64,000 nucleotides of DNA from Thamnidium elegans. Taxonomy: Eukaryota > Mucoromycota > Mucoromycetes > Mucorales > Mucoraceae. The translations under genes and the position numbers were made by a program. Location of the stretch: contig JAIXMG010000017.1 of the NCBI GenBank assembly GCA_025201345.1, positions 1 through 64,000 on the forward strand, written 5' to 3'. Shown piece after piece: positions 20,073 through 32,684 of this stretch. The notes under the pieces were generated by a model. That model ran no database searches, had not been told where the DNA came from, and saw only the letters and a list, made by a program, of their open reading frames with translations. The stretch's first letter is position 1; each line of letters opens with the position of its first letter.

Positions 20073-21473
20073 ATGGCAAGATGGAATTGGATAGCAAGTT
20101 TACTTGTTCTACTGTTTATGAGCGTTTATTGTGACCAACAAGAAAAAGTCGAAGGTTTCTTTAGTCAAAGTGGTCATACCAATAACTGGGCCGTCCTGGT
20201 AAGTGTATAAACACTACGCTACACACAATAAGTAACCAAGTAATTTTAGGTCTGTACGTCTCGTTTTTGGTTCAACTACCGTCATGTCGCCAATACTTTA
20301 TCAATGTACCGTACAGTGAAACGTCTGGGTATACCTGATTCGAATATTATTCTGATGCTAGCTGATGATGTCTCTTGTAATCCAAGAAACAAATATCCTG
20401 CAACAGTGTACAATAACGCAAATAGATTATTAGACTTGTATGGAGATAATGTTGAAGTTGATTATAGAGGATATGAAGTGACAGTCGAGAATTTTATTCG
20501 TATGCTTACTGGTAAAATAAAAATATTTTGTGTGTGTCTTGTCGATATATATATATAATATTTTTTTTTCTAGGTCGTGTATCTCCAGATACTCCACGTT
20601 CTAAGAGATTATTATCAGATGATAGATCAAATATTTTGGTTTATATGACAGGGCATGGAGGTGATGAGTTTTTAAAGTTTCAAGATGCAGAAGAAATTAG
20701 TGCGTATGATTTAGCTGATTCGTTTAAGCAAATGTCGGAAAAAAAGAGATATAATGAGATTTTATTTATGATTGATACTTGTCAAGCAAATACCATGTAC
20801 AGTAAGATTAATTCAACTAATATTTTGGCTACTGGTAGTAGTAAATTAGATGAAAGTTCGTATTCTGTAAGTGGGTTATATATATATATTAAAATAGAGA
20901 TTTAGATACTAAAAAAAAAGGGGGGGGGGAATCTTGTATAGCATCATACGGATTATGATATTGGTGTTGCTGTAATTGATAGTTTCACTTATTATAACTT
21001 GGAATTTCTTGAAAAAGTAGATCAAACTAGTGATAAAACACTTCAAGAATTGGTAATATATATCTACGCTTTATCAGGGTAAAATATGAATTCTAACTTT
21101 TTTTTTTTTTTTTTGAAAAAATATATATATATAGTTTGATACATACGATCCAGTTAAAATTGCTTCACATCCTGGTATTCGATCAGATTTATTTAATAGA
21201 CCTTTGGATAAAGTAAAAGTAACAGATTTCTTTGGTAATGTACAAAATGTTGAATTGACCAAGAGTCGATATCCTTTATTACAAGACGACCAAGAAAATG
21301 TTGAAGAAGAGGAGAAGGAAACCCCTGTTTTAAATAATTATACCAGCCTTACTAAACCAACTAGTCATCTCTTTGATTCATTCTTGGTTGAAAAACGTTC
21401 AAAGTCAAGCGCTATAATTGGTATTGTAGTAGCTTCTATTATTGGGTATGTCATAAGTACAACCTTATCATGA
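20073..21473 (+). CDS. GPI8: GPI transamidase catalytic subunit Gpi8/PIG-K
   Basis: Five exons (20073-20198, 20250-20511, 20574-20866, 20942-21052, 21135-21473) give 376 residues. The protein has an N-terminal signal peptide, the legumain-type peptidase C13 fold ([17 protein letters not shown]), catalytic H157 in MTGHGGDEF and C199 in [10 protein letters not shown], and a C-terminal membrane helix ([14 protein letters not shown]). It cleaves the GPI-attachment signal of proprotein substrates and transfers them to GPI in the ER lumen, as part of the transamidase with Gaa1, Gpi16, Gpi17 and Gab1. Length is close to known fungal Gpi8. Intron 3 contains an A-run followed by ten G. Its stop lies 120 bp from the stop of the convergent phosphodiesterase gene. 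Confidence 0.96.
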
Positions 21474-21592
21474 TGTAAATAAAATTTATACACATAATAA
21501 AAAAAAAGGGGTTTTTTTTTTAAAAAAAAAAAGTAATATCTAAATATACAATCTATTTATATAATAGTTTAATAGGTTTGGGTGAGGGAGGG

Positions 21593-23442
21593 TTATTGAA
21601 TAATACATTGACAGTATACAGGGCCAGAACTTTCTTGTGGATCCCAGTCAGTATGATCATATTCTCTTTGGTTACTGTCTTTATGAGGATATATATTGTT
21701 ATTGTTATTTTGTGATAGACTTGTCATTGCAACTGCAGGCATTTTAGGTAATTTAAAACTACAATCATCATCTCGTTTACCTAGAGCATCTACAGCCTGT
21801 GTATGATACTCTTCATTTTCATCGTGTGGTAATTTTGTGTCAGTGACTGTAGTTGTAGTTGATTGTGCAATACTATTTGCACGTTTCCTATCTTCCCAAA
21901 TAGATAAATTCATTTTAATATGATCGACAGGGAAAGATAATTCTATATGTATGACATTAGTTTATTGTCTTTCTGTCTTTTTTTTGTTTTGTTTTTGCTT
22001 TACCTTCTGTATAATCACCAATAATTGTAAATAAACCAAGTGCAACAAATTTCATAAAACCAATTTGAGAATCTTCTAATACAATCTTTGATCTATCATT
22101 CATCGGTAAGACATGTAAACCCAGCTCGCGTTCTAAATCACCTTGTGAAGCGAACTCTTCTATTAAAATATTGGCCCATTCAAATGCTCTAGCAAATGGC
22201 CTTGCAACGTTACTAATATCAGCACATTTCATTAACCCACTGCAGAACAATAATCTTTCTTCTAAACATTTAGCTGCGTCCCAATCGTATGGATCACTTT
22301 CTTCTAATCGTAATTTTTGTTCATTGATTTTTATAACATAGTCACTGTGTAGTGCCATATCTGTTGCTAAAATACTTGTTATAACTAGTTTTCTAAATTC
22401 TAATATTAAAATAATGACTAAGATGAGGATATACTTTTTATAAATATATATATATATGGATTTTACCATTATAATCATCACCCAATACTTGATCAAATTT
22501 ATGTTTTTTTAGCAGCTGAAATAATGTCATGGCATGAAAACTTTCTAGAACCGAGTGATCGTTATATAATAAAGCGAGAGGTGCCGAAGTATTAATCTAT
22601 AATAAAAAATAAATAAATATGTACACACATAAAAAAAACATGGTTTTAACTTACTAGAAAAGAATTGTTTACACCGGGATGACCAACATCATGGCCTATA
22701 GCAGCAATTAATAAGGCAAGAATATCTTTGGGTCTCAATATACGATATGTTTTTTGATCAGTGATAACGGTAGTACCATTAGCAAACGGTAATAAGCCCA
22801 TTTGACAAAGAAAGAAGTAAATACATTGAAGTACATCAATAGCATGAGCAAAATTATGGTATGGATTTTCATCATGATATATACTTGATAAATCAGTAAT
22901 AAATTGATACAGTTGATCTAAAATAATAAATAATAAATAAATATGTATACATGTATATACAAATATATATTACCTTGTGTAAATGAGGTGACTTGAGTTA
23001 GTGAAAATACTTGAGATATAATAATTACACCGCAATGAATTAAATCATCATTTGAAAGATTTAATGGACTAAAATCCCAAACTGATACCTTGTCTTGTAA
23101 TATCCTCTTATGTTCACTATAAATATATATAAACAGTGTATGTTTAGTATATATAAGGAGCACACAATTAAAAAAAAAAAATAACTCCTTAATTTTTTTT
23201 TTTTTACCTAGTTAATGGTTTAATACTACTTGATGTCAGCGGAATACTGTTATTTAATACTGTTTTCGTAAAACAATGTATATCTTTTATATTTAATGCC
23301 TTTATTCTATCCGCTTGGGAAGGCATAACTGTTGGTGTTGTCGGCGAAATAACTGAAGTCACTGTACTAATAGTACTAGAAGAAACGAGATGATCTTGAT
23401 AAAGTGATGATTCAGTTAATTTCGATTGTTGACGATGAAGAG

Positions 23443-23476
<34 letters not shown>

Positions 23477-24196
23477 TAAGAAAAAAATAAATTGTTATTT
23501 TATGTTATTTTTTCTGTTTTTTTTTTTAAACAAACCAGAAATAATGTCTTTATCACATCGGGTCTTAAAGGACTTAATAAATAATTAGCTGCTCCTGCTT
23601 GAATACACTCGAGCATAAAATTAGCGTCTTGACTTGTGGAAGTAACTATGGTAACCAAAAAGTTATTTTAATTTTTTAGGTAACCGAAAAAAAAAGGTCG
23701 TTTTTTTGTTTTATGTTTTATTACTTACCAATGACAGGTATATTTTGTGGCATGACATGAACAGTTTGAGAAATTAAGTCGAGTTGATCATCTTGCGGTA
23801 TTGTTTCGTCTAATTCGAATAGTAATAGTGTTGAAGATGATGGTAATAAGTTTACATAATTTATACAGGACTCGATATTTGATTCTTTGTGGACTTTTTT
23901 TATTGTTAGTTGTTATTGGTGCAAAATAGTGATAGTAGTATCGAAATATATAAAGAAAATAATACAAAATGAGAATCAAAACAAAAAAAAAATAAGAAAG
24001 AAAGAAATAAAAAGCAAAACAAAAAAAAAGCTTAAAAAATTAATGACAAAATTTATTTTCTTTTTTATTTTAACAATTAAAAATTACCATGTCCAAATAC
24101 AGTTTTTAACAATGTACTTGTGTCTTGATCATTATCATGAATATAGAATGGATTTGATTGATTTAATAAAATAATAGTACATGTTTGTGAATCCAT
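21593..24196 (-). CDS. 3',5'-cyclic nucleotide phosphodiesterase with receiver-like N terminus
   Basis: Nine exons (24196-24088, 23884-23729, 23645-23536, 23443-23208, 23116-22974, 22917-22655, 22596-22467, 22399-22004, 21942-21593) give 630 residues. Residues 1-125 look like a two-component receiver fold (STLLLFELDET.., QAGAANYLLSPLRPD), but the usual KP motif is SP, so classical phosphorelay is doubtful. Residues about 230-510 are the class I PDE catalytic domain: H272NFAH, H327DVGHPGVNNSF and the CADISNVARP metal-site motif. It should hydrolyse cAMP and so tune PKA signalling. The layout recalls PDE8/high-affinity fungal PDE. The C-terminal 115 residues are polar and Asn/Gln-rich. Intron 3 contains a run of about 27 A in the sense direction. 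Confidence 0.92.
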
Positions 24197-24727
24197 TTAT
24201 ATAACAATAATGACGACAACAGTAACGACAACAACAGCGACAACAACAAAAAAAAAAAAAAAAAAAAAAAAAATATATATTTAAAAGAAAGAGAGAGAAA
24301 AAAAAATATTTGTATTACGAAAAAAATTATATTTTTTTCAAAGCAGTAATAATGGGGGATTTGAAATAAAATAATATCTTGGTGAAACAATAAAGCATCC
24401 AGACTCCCAGTTCGGACAAAAAGAAAGAAAGAAAGAATTCTGTTAGTAACCAAAGAAATTTATATTCTTTTTCTTTTTGTATTGTTCATCTATTATATAT
24501 ATTATGTATAACTCGAAGGATAAATAAATTGAGATATTATTTAAAGCAATAAAGCATTTAAAGTTTTTCAATCAATAAAATAAAGCCCACTTTAGTCTAA
24601 ATCGACAAAACAGGTCCTTTTAATATTTCCTTTGTGTCACTTTATATGATTAGAACTTTCTACCGCTATTGGATAACCTCTACAAAGCGTCATGTGACAT
24701 TCCCTTTGATTTAAAGCGAATCTTTTA
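24197..24727. other. Upstream region of the phosphodiesterase gene
   Basis: Contains an ACAACAACGACAACAGCGACAACAAC-type repeat in the first 60 bases, a run of about 27 A and AAAGAAAG microsatellite sequence. No gene was seen. It ends at the TA flanking the next element. Confidence 0.4.
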
Positions 24728-25392
24728 CAGTGATTTGCGTTTAAAAATCAAGAATTTTTTAGGGTGTTCAAACCTTTTGCCGGCCAATCAAATTACTTTT
24801 AGCTCAGTCGAAACTTCCTATCACCAACCAAAATAAAAAGGTCTAAATAGCATAGTCGATTGTATAATGGAAAATAATTAACTTAATAATATAATGGATG
24901 ACTTCCAAAACTCCTAAGAAACGTCGAGTAAGCGGGGTTGAATCTCTCATTCAAATATTTGGACACAAGTGTAACCGTTCTATTAACTTGAGATTTCTAT
25001 TAATTTTACAGCCAAAATGGCCCAGAATTTACTGAGGGGGGGGGGGGAGCACAATTAACTTGACCATTAAAAAAATTATGCAAAAAAGTTCAATATTTGA
25101 TGTTAGAAGTCCCATCAACATGAGAGACCCATTCAATCAAATCAAATAATTAAAGTACCAGCATGTTTTGTAAAGAAATTATTCTGCTCTTAGACACTTA
25201 TTTGGCGCGTCCTTCTGTTGACCTTCTCCAGAAAATAATATATGTAGATCATCGTAACTCATAACTGGTATCACGAAGCATCGACAGGTTGTTGGATTGG
25301 GAATACGTGCGATGATATCTGCATTTGGAAGACTACATTTGAAGCTTAATTAAAAAATCGATTTCTATTTGATTCTTAAACGCAAATCACTG
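24728..25392. mobile_element. 665-bp non-autonomous TA-flanked element
   Basis: The left end CAGTGATTTGCGTTTAAAAA matches the complement of the right end (TTCTTAAACGCAAATCACTG, 25373-25392) with one mismatch over about 23 bases. Both ends are flanked by TA (24726-24727 and 25393-25394). This is the structure of a Tc1/mariner-type element too short for a transposase. A 45-codon frame near 24900-25037 (MTSKTPKKRRVSGVESLI) could be the remnant of a transposase N terminus. A 12-G run lies at 25036-25047. Confidence 0.8.
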
Positions 25393-25523
25393 TATTGTCG
25401 GAAGGATATCCTTTTTCATTTTGTGTGTTATTGTTTCATAGCAACACATGTGTATCAAGAAAGATTTTTTTTTTAAGCCCATTGACAAAAGTCTACCTTC
25501 TTTTTTTATATGTATACACTTAC

Positions 25524-25664
25524 AATTGGAATAGGCTCAAATAAGTTGTGTCCCTGATCTATTACGGCTTTTTCTGCGGGAAAACGTTCGTCTTTGGTAT
25601 ATCCAACACGGATCATTTTATTTTTAGGTCCATTAAGCTCACAAACTGGGATCAAATAACTAAC
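25524..25664 (-). pseudogene. Orphan coding exon of unknown gene
   Basis: On the minus strand, between an acceptor-like ACAATAG and a good donor GTAAGT, a 47-codon stretch (VSYLIPVCELNGPKNK.., then MIRVGYTKDERFPAEKAV..) has clear protein character and no stop. No partner exon was found on either side; the next lower DNA is the 665-bp element, which may have cut the gene. Not recognised. Confidence 0.35.
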
Positions 25665-26864
25665 CTATTGTTTTCGTATCCGAACTTCCTAAAACACTCC
25701 TTATAATACAAATATTTGCAATAAGGCTCTTTCATATATATGTATATTTTCATTAGTAGATTAACCTTCTATTATATTTAAATAACATGGGTATACTTTA
25801 TATTTATAAAGTAATAAGGAATTTATATACCCCTACAGAGACCGAGAAAACATAACCGGGTCCCTTTTTTCTTTTGAGTCAAAAAAAGAAAAACTTTCCC
25901 GTACAAAATTTTAACCTTTTTCATATAATTAAGCGCTCTAATTGGGGCGAAAAATATTACAAATGTTCGACAGGGTCAACGCCTCTTTTTTTTTTTCTAA
26001 AAAACTATGTCAGAATTATTTTAATAGATAAGTCTTATAGTAATAAATGTATAGTGGTAAAAAGATGAGTTTATATTTTAAGATAATTTATATCTAAATT
26101 GAAGTACATACTACACAGCTTATTCAATTTTAGCTGTGACAAATAAGCCGAAAAAAAAGGGGTGTGATATTGTACATTATGTCATTTCATCCCCTTTTTT
26201 TTTTCAGGATCTACACCCCTAGATCTAACAAGATCTGTACCCTACCTTACTATTAGTGCTGCTGTATTATGAATATCGTAAACGAAATTTACTTGGCCCA
26301 CACAAGGAATAAGGTTACCATTCGGATATTAAGATGGGCTTCTCATATGTACTTGATCCGAGAGTATAAAACTTCCTCTCGTTGTCAACAAAGTCATGAC
26401 TTTGTTTTTTTAATACAAGTATTGTTTTTTTTTACAAAGATAAAAAGCGGTTACATGAACTGATTTCTTCACTTAAAAAAATTATCTTTTATGAAGCCTT
26501 GGTTGCTCAAGTTCTTTTGTGATTAAAAACCATCTTTAAAAAGAACATAATACACTTTAAACAAACTACTTAAAAACCTTTTGCGTTAGTAAATTTTTTT
26601 AAAATATCCTCACAACCTTAATAATACAAATGATATATAAATTTTCAGCCTTAAAAAAAACACGTAATCAAAAGAACCACAATTCCTAGGCAACGGTATA
26701 TAGCCATTGTATTAATAATAATAATAAAAAAAACTGAGCAAGTTATCAATAGAGTTTATTTATTGTATGAAGAAAGTATTTATTATATTTATACATGTCA
26801 GATTTCTTTTTTTTTATATGGGTATGTACATTAAATTATTTACAAAGAAATATAATTTTCAATT
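25665..26864. other. 1.2-kb stretch with no supported gene
   Basis: Only short open frames occur. An imperfect hairpin AAAAAAAAGGGGTG / CATCCCCTTTTTTTTT lies around 26150-26204. Confidence 0.4.
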
Positions 26865-27412
26865 TTAAAGATCATTACGTTTTTCATTTAATATAACTGG
26901 CTTGACCTTAGTTACCGAAACAGATTTGGCTTTGATTAAAATGTGGCTTTGTTTAAAAGAGTTTTGGTTATAGAAAGTGGCTGAAGGCGCACCGTGGCAA
27001 TCTGAAGACTATAAGAAGGGTTTTTGTGTTACAATTAAATATATATTTTTCCGAAATGTTATTTTACTTACTCTATAAAAAGTAACTTTAACCAATGGGT
27101 CATTGAGTTCGTAGGAACCAACCCTTTTTGATGCCAAGTTCCAGCATGGTGTAGAAGCTATATTTACATATATAAAATTAATTTAGCAGGTTTTTATTTT
27201 AGTTATAAAAATAAAAACTTACCACCATTATCTGCTCGAATTGTTTGAGCTACACCTTGTTGATAGGGTCTAGAAAATATTTGCATTCTGAATTGTCGAG
27301 GTCTATTTTTCCATGAACCATTTGATTTAATATCATTACTGCTAATGGAAGATACAGTAGATATTAAGAGGAGAAAAAAGGAGATAAAAATATATAATTT
27401 AATAGAAATCAT
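26865..27412 (-). CDS. Small secreted protein of unknown function
   Basis: Three exons (27412-27223, 27157-27072, 27008-26865) give 139 residues. MISIKLYIFISFFLLLISTV is a clear signal peptide. The mature part contains only two cysteines (TPCWNLASKR and SSDCHGAPS), probably one disulphide, and a basic C terminus (ILNEKRNDL). Both introns have GTAAGT donors and keep frame. Only the exon 1 part forms a long uninterrupted frame, so the rest is easy to miss. No family recognised; extracellular location is inferred from the signal peptide. Confidence 0.75.
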
Positions 27413-29083
27413 TATAAATTGTATAAAAGAGTAAAGAGATAAAAAAAAGATAGAATAAAATAACTTCTTTATATATAGAGTTTTTTATTTTAGGTAATAC
27501 AATGACAGTTATTTATATATGTATATGTATGTATATTTAGTGTGAATATTAATAATAGCAACAGTTCTAAATGAGTACTAATCGATTAAGAACGTCTACA
27601 TTTGCATTTTGCAAGATAGAGTCTGCTCACATGATGAATAAAACAGTATCGACTCTTAAAAACAACAACGTGTAGCCTTTACCTTCTTTTTCTTCTTCTT
27701 CTTCTAAGAAGTAGTAGGGCTTGGGCTTAGCAAAAGACAAGTATGACTTATATATATATATATAAGCCCAACCCTTTCTTTGTTCGAAAAGAAGAATAGG
27801 TCCGAGAGCGGTTACACCAAATACAATACCACATTTTTTTTAGCATTAGAAATTTACAGAATTATTTTAGATAGCATAACGTAACTGATGTCATGTCTGT
27901 ACCACTTCAATATTTTATTTTTTGTACATTTCGTTATCAAGCAAGGCCCTGACAACATAAGCGTTTTTTTTTAATTGAGTGTAGTACAATATATCGTCAT
28001 TATCAAATCACTACTTTATTTGTTGTCGTAATATATGCATTTTGCTTCGTATGTTGACAATTATACAATATAAAAGAAAGAAGGTTGAGACAAGCTTAAG
28101 TTTTAGAAAGGTTTTATATATAGGTTGGACCCTTCCTTTTATAGGTCTGCATTTTTTTTTTTATCAAAGCCTCACGTTATGAATAATAAAAAAAGTTCTG
28201 AAGCATTTTATCTTGTTTTATCCAATCAATTCATTTGCAACACGCACGTATTAGGCGTTGGTAATGAAAATGAGAAGTAATACACAGGAAACAAATATTA
28301 AACAGTTTTTTTTAATACACCTATAGATAAAAATAAGCAACAAAAGCTCAAGTATTGCCTAACCTTATATATATAAAAGCATTTCATACATTGTATATAC
28401 AGTTATTCTTAGTGAGGATAATTATCAAATATAGCTATAACCACGGATGTTTTTTTATGAAAAATTCATTTACAACCTTCCATATCTGCTTGAATATTAT
28501 CAGACGTGATTTTTTATTGATGCGGATTCTTTCTTATAAAAAAGTTCACGATTACGGGCCTCTCCACGGGACTTAATTATGTATAGAAAGTTACAGTATA
28601 TACATTAGACCAAAGTACCTTTTTAAGATGTTGTAAAATGGTGAATTTCCAACGATAGTTTAAATGGTTACCTATCATTTTTGGTTGACAAAGAAGATCG
28701 GAAATGGCTTTTTTCATAGCAAGTACCCATTATTATGACCATGTTTTATGATGATTTATACCAAGAATAACTATAGTTACAAATGCTTCTTATGAAATTT
28801 ACGGTCTTCCTTTCTACCCTTATATTTAATAAAACCATTTTTTTTTTGGTTGCGACTATGTACCGCGTTTTTTTTTTGCAAGTAAAAAGGCACGGTGCAT
28901 AATGCAGTGGCAAAGTAGTTTTTTTTTCTTCAAAGGCTCGGTGTATAAAAGATTAATTGTAGCTCTCTACATTTCTGACAAACTTGCCAAATGGCTTGTT
29001 TTACATATACAAGACTTTATACATTCATATAAGTACTTTTTTTTTATTTTTAAAAAAAAGCAAAAGCAAAGCCGTTCTCTCTC
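27413..29083. other. Large divergent promoter/intergenic region
   Basis: About 1.7 kb between two divergently transcribed genes for secreted proteins. It holds A+T-rich DNA, a GGGCTT/AAGCCC inverted pair around a TA repeat at 27719-27772, and only chance open frames. No further gene seen. Confidence 0.45.
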
Positions 29084-29091
29084 TATATAAA
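29084..29091 (+). promoter_or_regulatory. TATA box of the CAP-protein gene
   Basis: TATATAAA lies about 65 bp before the ATG at 29156, after a pyrimidine-rich CTCTCTC stretch. Confidence 0.6.
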
Positions 29092-29155
29092 AAGGGATAT
29101 CATTTTTGTTATAATTATTATTATCAAACTTTTATACATTATAACCAACAAAAAA

Positions 29156-29711
29156 ATGGCCTTCTCTACAGTTTTTAAACTCGCTTCTGCTCTCGTAATT
29201 GCTTCTCAACTTGTCTCTTGTGTTCCTACTGACGATATCATGATTCAAGCCTTAAACTCCCATAATAGCTATCGTGCTAGACATCATGTCGGTGGAGTTA
29301 ACTGGAGCCAAGACTTAGCTAACCATGCTATAGGACTTAGTCAAACTTGTGTCTTTGGCCACGTTATTGTAAGTACCCAAAAAAAAAGAAAAGAAAAAAA
29401 CCCCCTTCACTAAAATATATATACATATATAGATGTCCGGTACAGGTCAAAACATAGCTATGGGCCACTCATCTATGGAAGTAGCTATCGATGCTTGGTA
29501 TAACGAAGTATCCAACTATGATTATAATACGGGCTCATCTTCAAACGGAGGAGAGATTCTTCATTTCACTCAAGTTGTTTGGAAGGATACTACTGAAATT
29601 GGCTGTGGAGCTACGTATTGTGATAACCATCAGGCTACGCTCTATGTCTGTAACTATAGGACACCTGGTAACTACCCCAACCAGTTTGCTGCTAATGTTA
29701 ATCGCCCTTAA
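29156..29711 (+). CDS. Secreted CAP-superfamily (PR-1/SCP) protein
   Basis: Two exons (29156-29368, 29433-29711) encode 163 residues. A signal peptide (MAFSTVFKLASALVIASQLV) is followed by one CAP domain with ALNSHNSYRARH, the GQNIAMG motif, EILHFTQVVWKDT and CNYRTPGNY; the two histidines and acidic residues of the CAP cavity are present. Family members in yeast (Pry proteins) bind and export sterols and fatty acids; others act in host contact. Lipid binding here is inference. The protein is shorter than most fungal Pry proteins because it lacks the Ser/Thr-rich linker. Confidence 0.93.
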
Positions 29712-29904
29712 AAAACCTTTTTTTTTTAAAAAATATTATTTTAATAAAAAAAAAATATTTCATATTATTATAAATACTTTATATTTTGAAAAAAAGAAAA
29801 AGAAACATAAAGAAACGAGAAAGAGAGATAGAGGAAAAATGTATATAATGCGGTATGCTTTTGAAAAAAAAAAAAAATGTGTCGCTTAAAAAAAAAAAAA
29901 ACTA

Positions 29905-32342
29905 CTAAGAACGTGTAGCTAAAATTTCATTTTTAGAGTCTTGTAATTCGGAAGGATCCATTTCTCTAAACTGATCACTAACAGTAGTGCTCTTGGACTC
30001 AAATACGTGAGGACTACGATCCAACAACTTTTCCAAATCCTGATCCGAGATGACTTTATCACCTTGAGCTACAATTTGTACCTGTTCACCATCCTCTGAG
30101 GCCAAAATCTCTGCCATTTCACGTACAGTATTCTCTTGATTCTTTTTAGCGTTGGCAGCAGCAACAGGCGATTTAAATTTACCTTTACTGATAACCAACT
30201 TTTCTAATCTACGTTTAGCAGTAGCGCGTTCCAATATTTTAGCTTCTACAGTCTTTGCTGCCACAAATCGATAGATCAAGACTGGTTTTGTTTGTCCAAT
30301 ACGATGTACACGATCCTGTGCCTGTAAATCCATTTGTGGATTCCAATCACTATCAAATATAACGACAGTATCAGCCGCTGTCAAATTAATACCAAGGCCA
30401 CCAGCACGAGTAGACAACAAGAACAATTTAGTTTGACATTTAGGATCACTAAACTCTTCAATCTGTTGACGACGATCTTCTTGTGACACACCACCATCTA
30501 AACGACACACAGGCCAACCTTTTAAACCTACAGCCCAATCTTCCAAGATATCCAACATCTTTGTCATTTGTGAGAAAACCAATACTTTATGTCCACGTTC
30601 AAACAATGCAGTTAAAAGTCTATCCAATAACAAGACCTTACCAGACTGAGCAGCCAAATCATTATTTAAAACGGGGGCACCTGTGGTAGCATCAATAGGC
30701 CAATCAAATAAAAAGGGATGATTACAAACTTTTCGAAGTTGCATGACTAAATTTTGAAGATGTAATCCATTGACTTGTTTTACAGCTTCCGCCATTTTGA
30801 CTTGTTTAGCAACTGCTGTATGATCTACTTGTTGTTCAATTGGATCTTGTTCGATTTCTTTAAAGTATTGACGATCAGATTTTTCCTTGTAACTAATTTG
30901 TTTTTTCGTTCTACCCTCCTCTTGTTCACCTTCTTCTTCTTGTTGTTGTTGCTGTACATCGATATTTTCTTGTTCTAAATTTTGTTGTTCAGGTTTAGTA
31001 ATCTTTCGTTTAATAAGGTAATCACGCAAATCACGTTTAATAATAGCATCATATAAATTCTTTTGAGGTTGTGTAAGAGGAGCATATAACAAGTATTCCT
31101 TTTTCTTTGGTAATGAATGTTCAACATCAGTCTTTAATCTTCTTAACAAAAAGGGTCTCAAGATGGTATGAAGACTAGTAACAATATTATCTTCTTCTTC
31201 TTCTCTCATAATACGATCTCTACCGCTCTTATTATTAATATCCGAAAAATCAAACCAAGATTGAAACATATCCAAATCATCAAAGATATCCGGTAACAAA
31301 AAATTCAACAAACTCCACAACTCTGCTAAATTATTTTGAAGTGGTGTACCAGTTAATAAAAGTCGATTCGCACTTGAATACGTCTTTAATTCTTTGATCA
31401 ATCTACAATTCATATTTTTCAAACGATGACCTTCATCAACAACAATATACTTCCAATTATATTTCTGTAAAAATTTACGATCATTCATTACAATTTCATA
31501 ACTAGTAACAATCACTGGAAACTCCATAGTGGTTTCCTTCTTCTTTTGCATTTTACGATTAATCATATGTTGACGTTCTTCTTTAGATCCGTGATAAAGT
31601 AAAACATTAATAGTAGGCGCGAATCGTTTAAATTCATTTACCCAGTTAGCCAAAGTCGATAAAGGTGTTACAATTAAATAAGGTCCCGCAACATTCTTTG
31701 CTTTTAAATGAGCAATAAACCCAATTGTTTGTAAGGTTTTACCTAAACCCATTTCATCTGCCAAGATACCATTTAATCCGTTCTCCCAAAGACTTACTAA
31801 CCATTCAACACCTGCTAATTGATAATCACGCAAGATACCACCAGTTACCAAACTAGGTTGACGTGCAGAGATAGAAGGCTTTGTAATTGGGTCTTCTTTT
31901 TTCTTTTTCATAGCAACTGATTGTTCTTCGATAATAGCTTTACTAACACTACCATCTGTTTGTTTACGTCTCTTCACATCCTATAATTTAAGAATAAAAT
32001 AAATATATATTATACAATAGATTTTTTTTCTTTTTCTTTTTACATCTTCTTTTAAATAATCAGTTAATTGATAATCGGCATCAGTTGTCTTTCTTTTAGG
32101 ATTGGAAGTACGCGTCTTTCGCGTTTTCCCGCGATTTTCTTCAAGTTGAGTTTCAACCACAGTATCCAACTGCGCAGCTTTTTCACGGGCTTGTTCTTGT
32201 TGCTTTGCTAACTTGGAACCCAAGATGGTAGCATAGGCACCCGATTTTTCCAATAAAAACTTGAGACGTTTCATACGTTGATCTTTCACAGTTGTATCGA
32301 ATTGAGCTTGTGCCTATTTTTTTTTAAAGAGATTAATTGATT

Positions 32343-32375
<33 letters not shown>

Positions 32376-32684
32376 TTTTTTTTAAATACCTCTGCTTTCA
32401 TACGATTCTCTTGTTCTAACTGAGTTGTTTTTGCTAAAAGGACTTCTTCTTCTACGATAGTATTACTAAGACCTGATTCAACTGCTTGTATAGTATCCAT
32501 ATCTTTTTCACTTGTCGCAGGTGAAGTTTGTGTAGTAGAAACCTTTTGGTAACTGTCAAAAAAAAATTTTTTCGTGCAAAAAAGAAAAAAGACTTACGTT
32601 GGATAAAGGAGGAGTATCCATATCTACTGGTTGAACATATGTTGGTTTACAGTTTTGTTCATCTATTAAAGTATCTGTCAACAT
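29905..32684 (-). CDS. SNF2 chromatin remodeller, HELLS/LSH/DDM1 type
   Basis: Four exons (32684-32598, 32542-32390, 32313-32044, 31980-29905) give 861 residues. The N-terminal coiled region (RMKRLKFLLEKSGAYATILG) is typical of LSH proteins. The ATPase follows: Walker A DEMGLGKT at 245-252, DEGH box, TGTPLQNNL, an insert rich in Gln/Glu, and helicase C with STRAGGLGINL and QAQDRVHRIGQ. The conserved IRPFLLRRLK-type region reads LRPFLLRRLKTDVEHSLP. Homologues mobilise nucleosomes and support DNA methylation and silencing of transposons (plant DDM1, mammalian HELLS, Neurospora MUS-30, yeast Irc5). The exon 2 acceptor was set at TTACCAAAAG because the earlier AG gives a stop. Confidence 0.92.

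Noticed and set aside
22918..23163. 81-codon minus-strand open frame as a separate gene
   Set aside because: It is exon 5 of the phosphodiesterase read into its introns.
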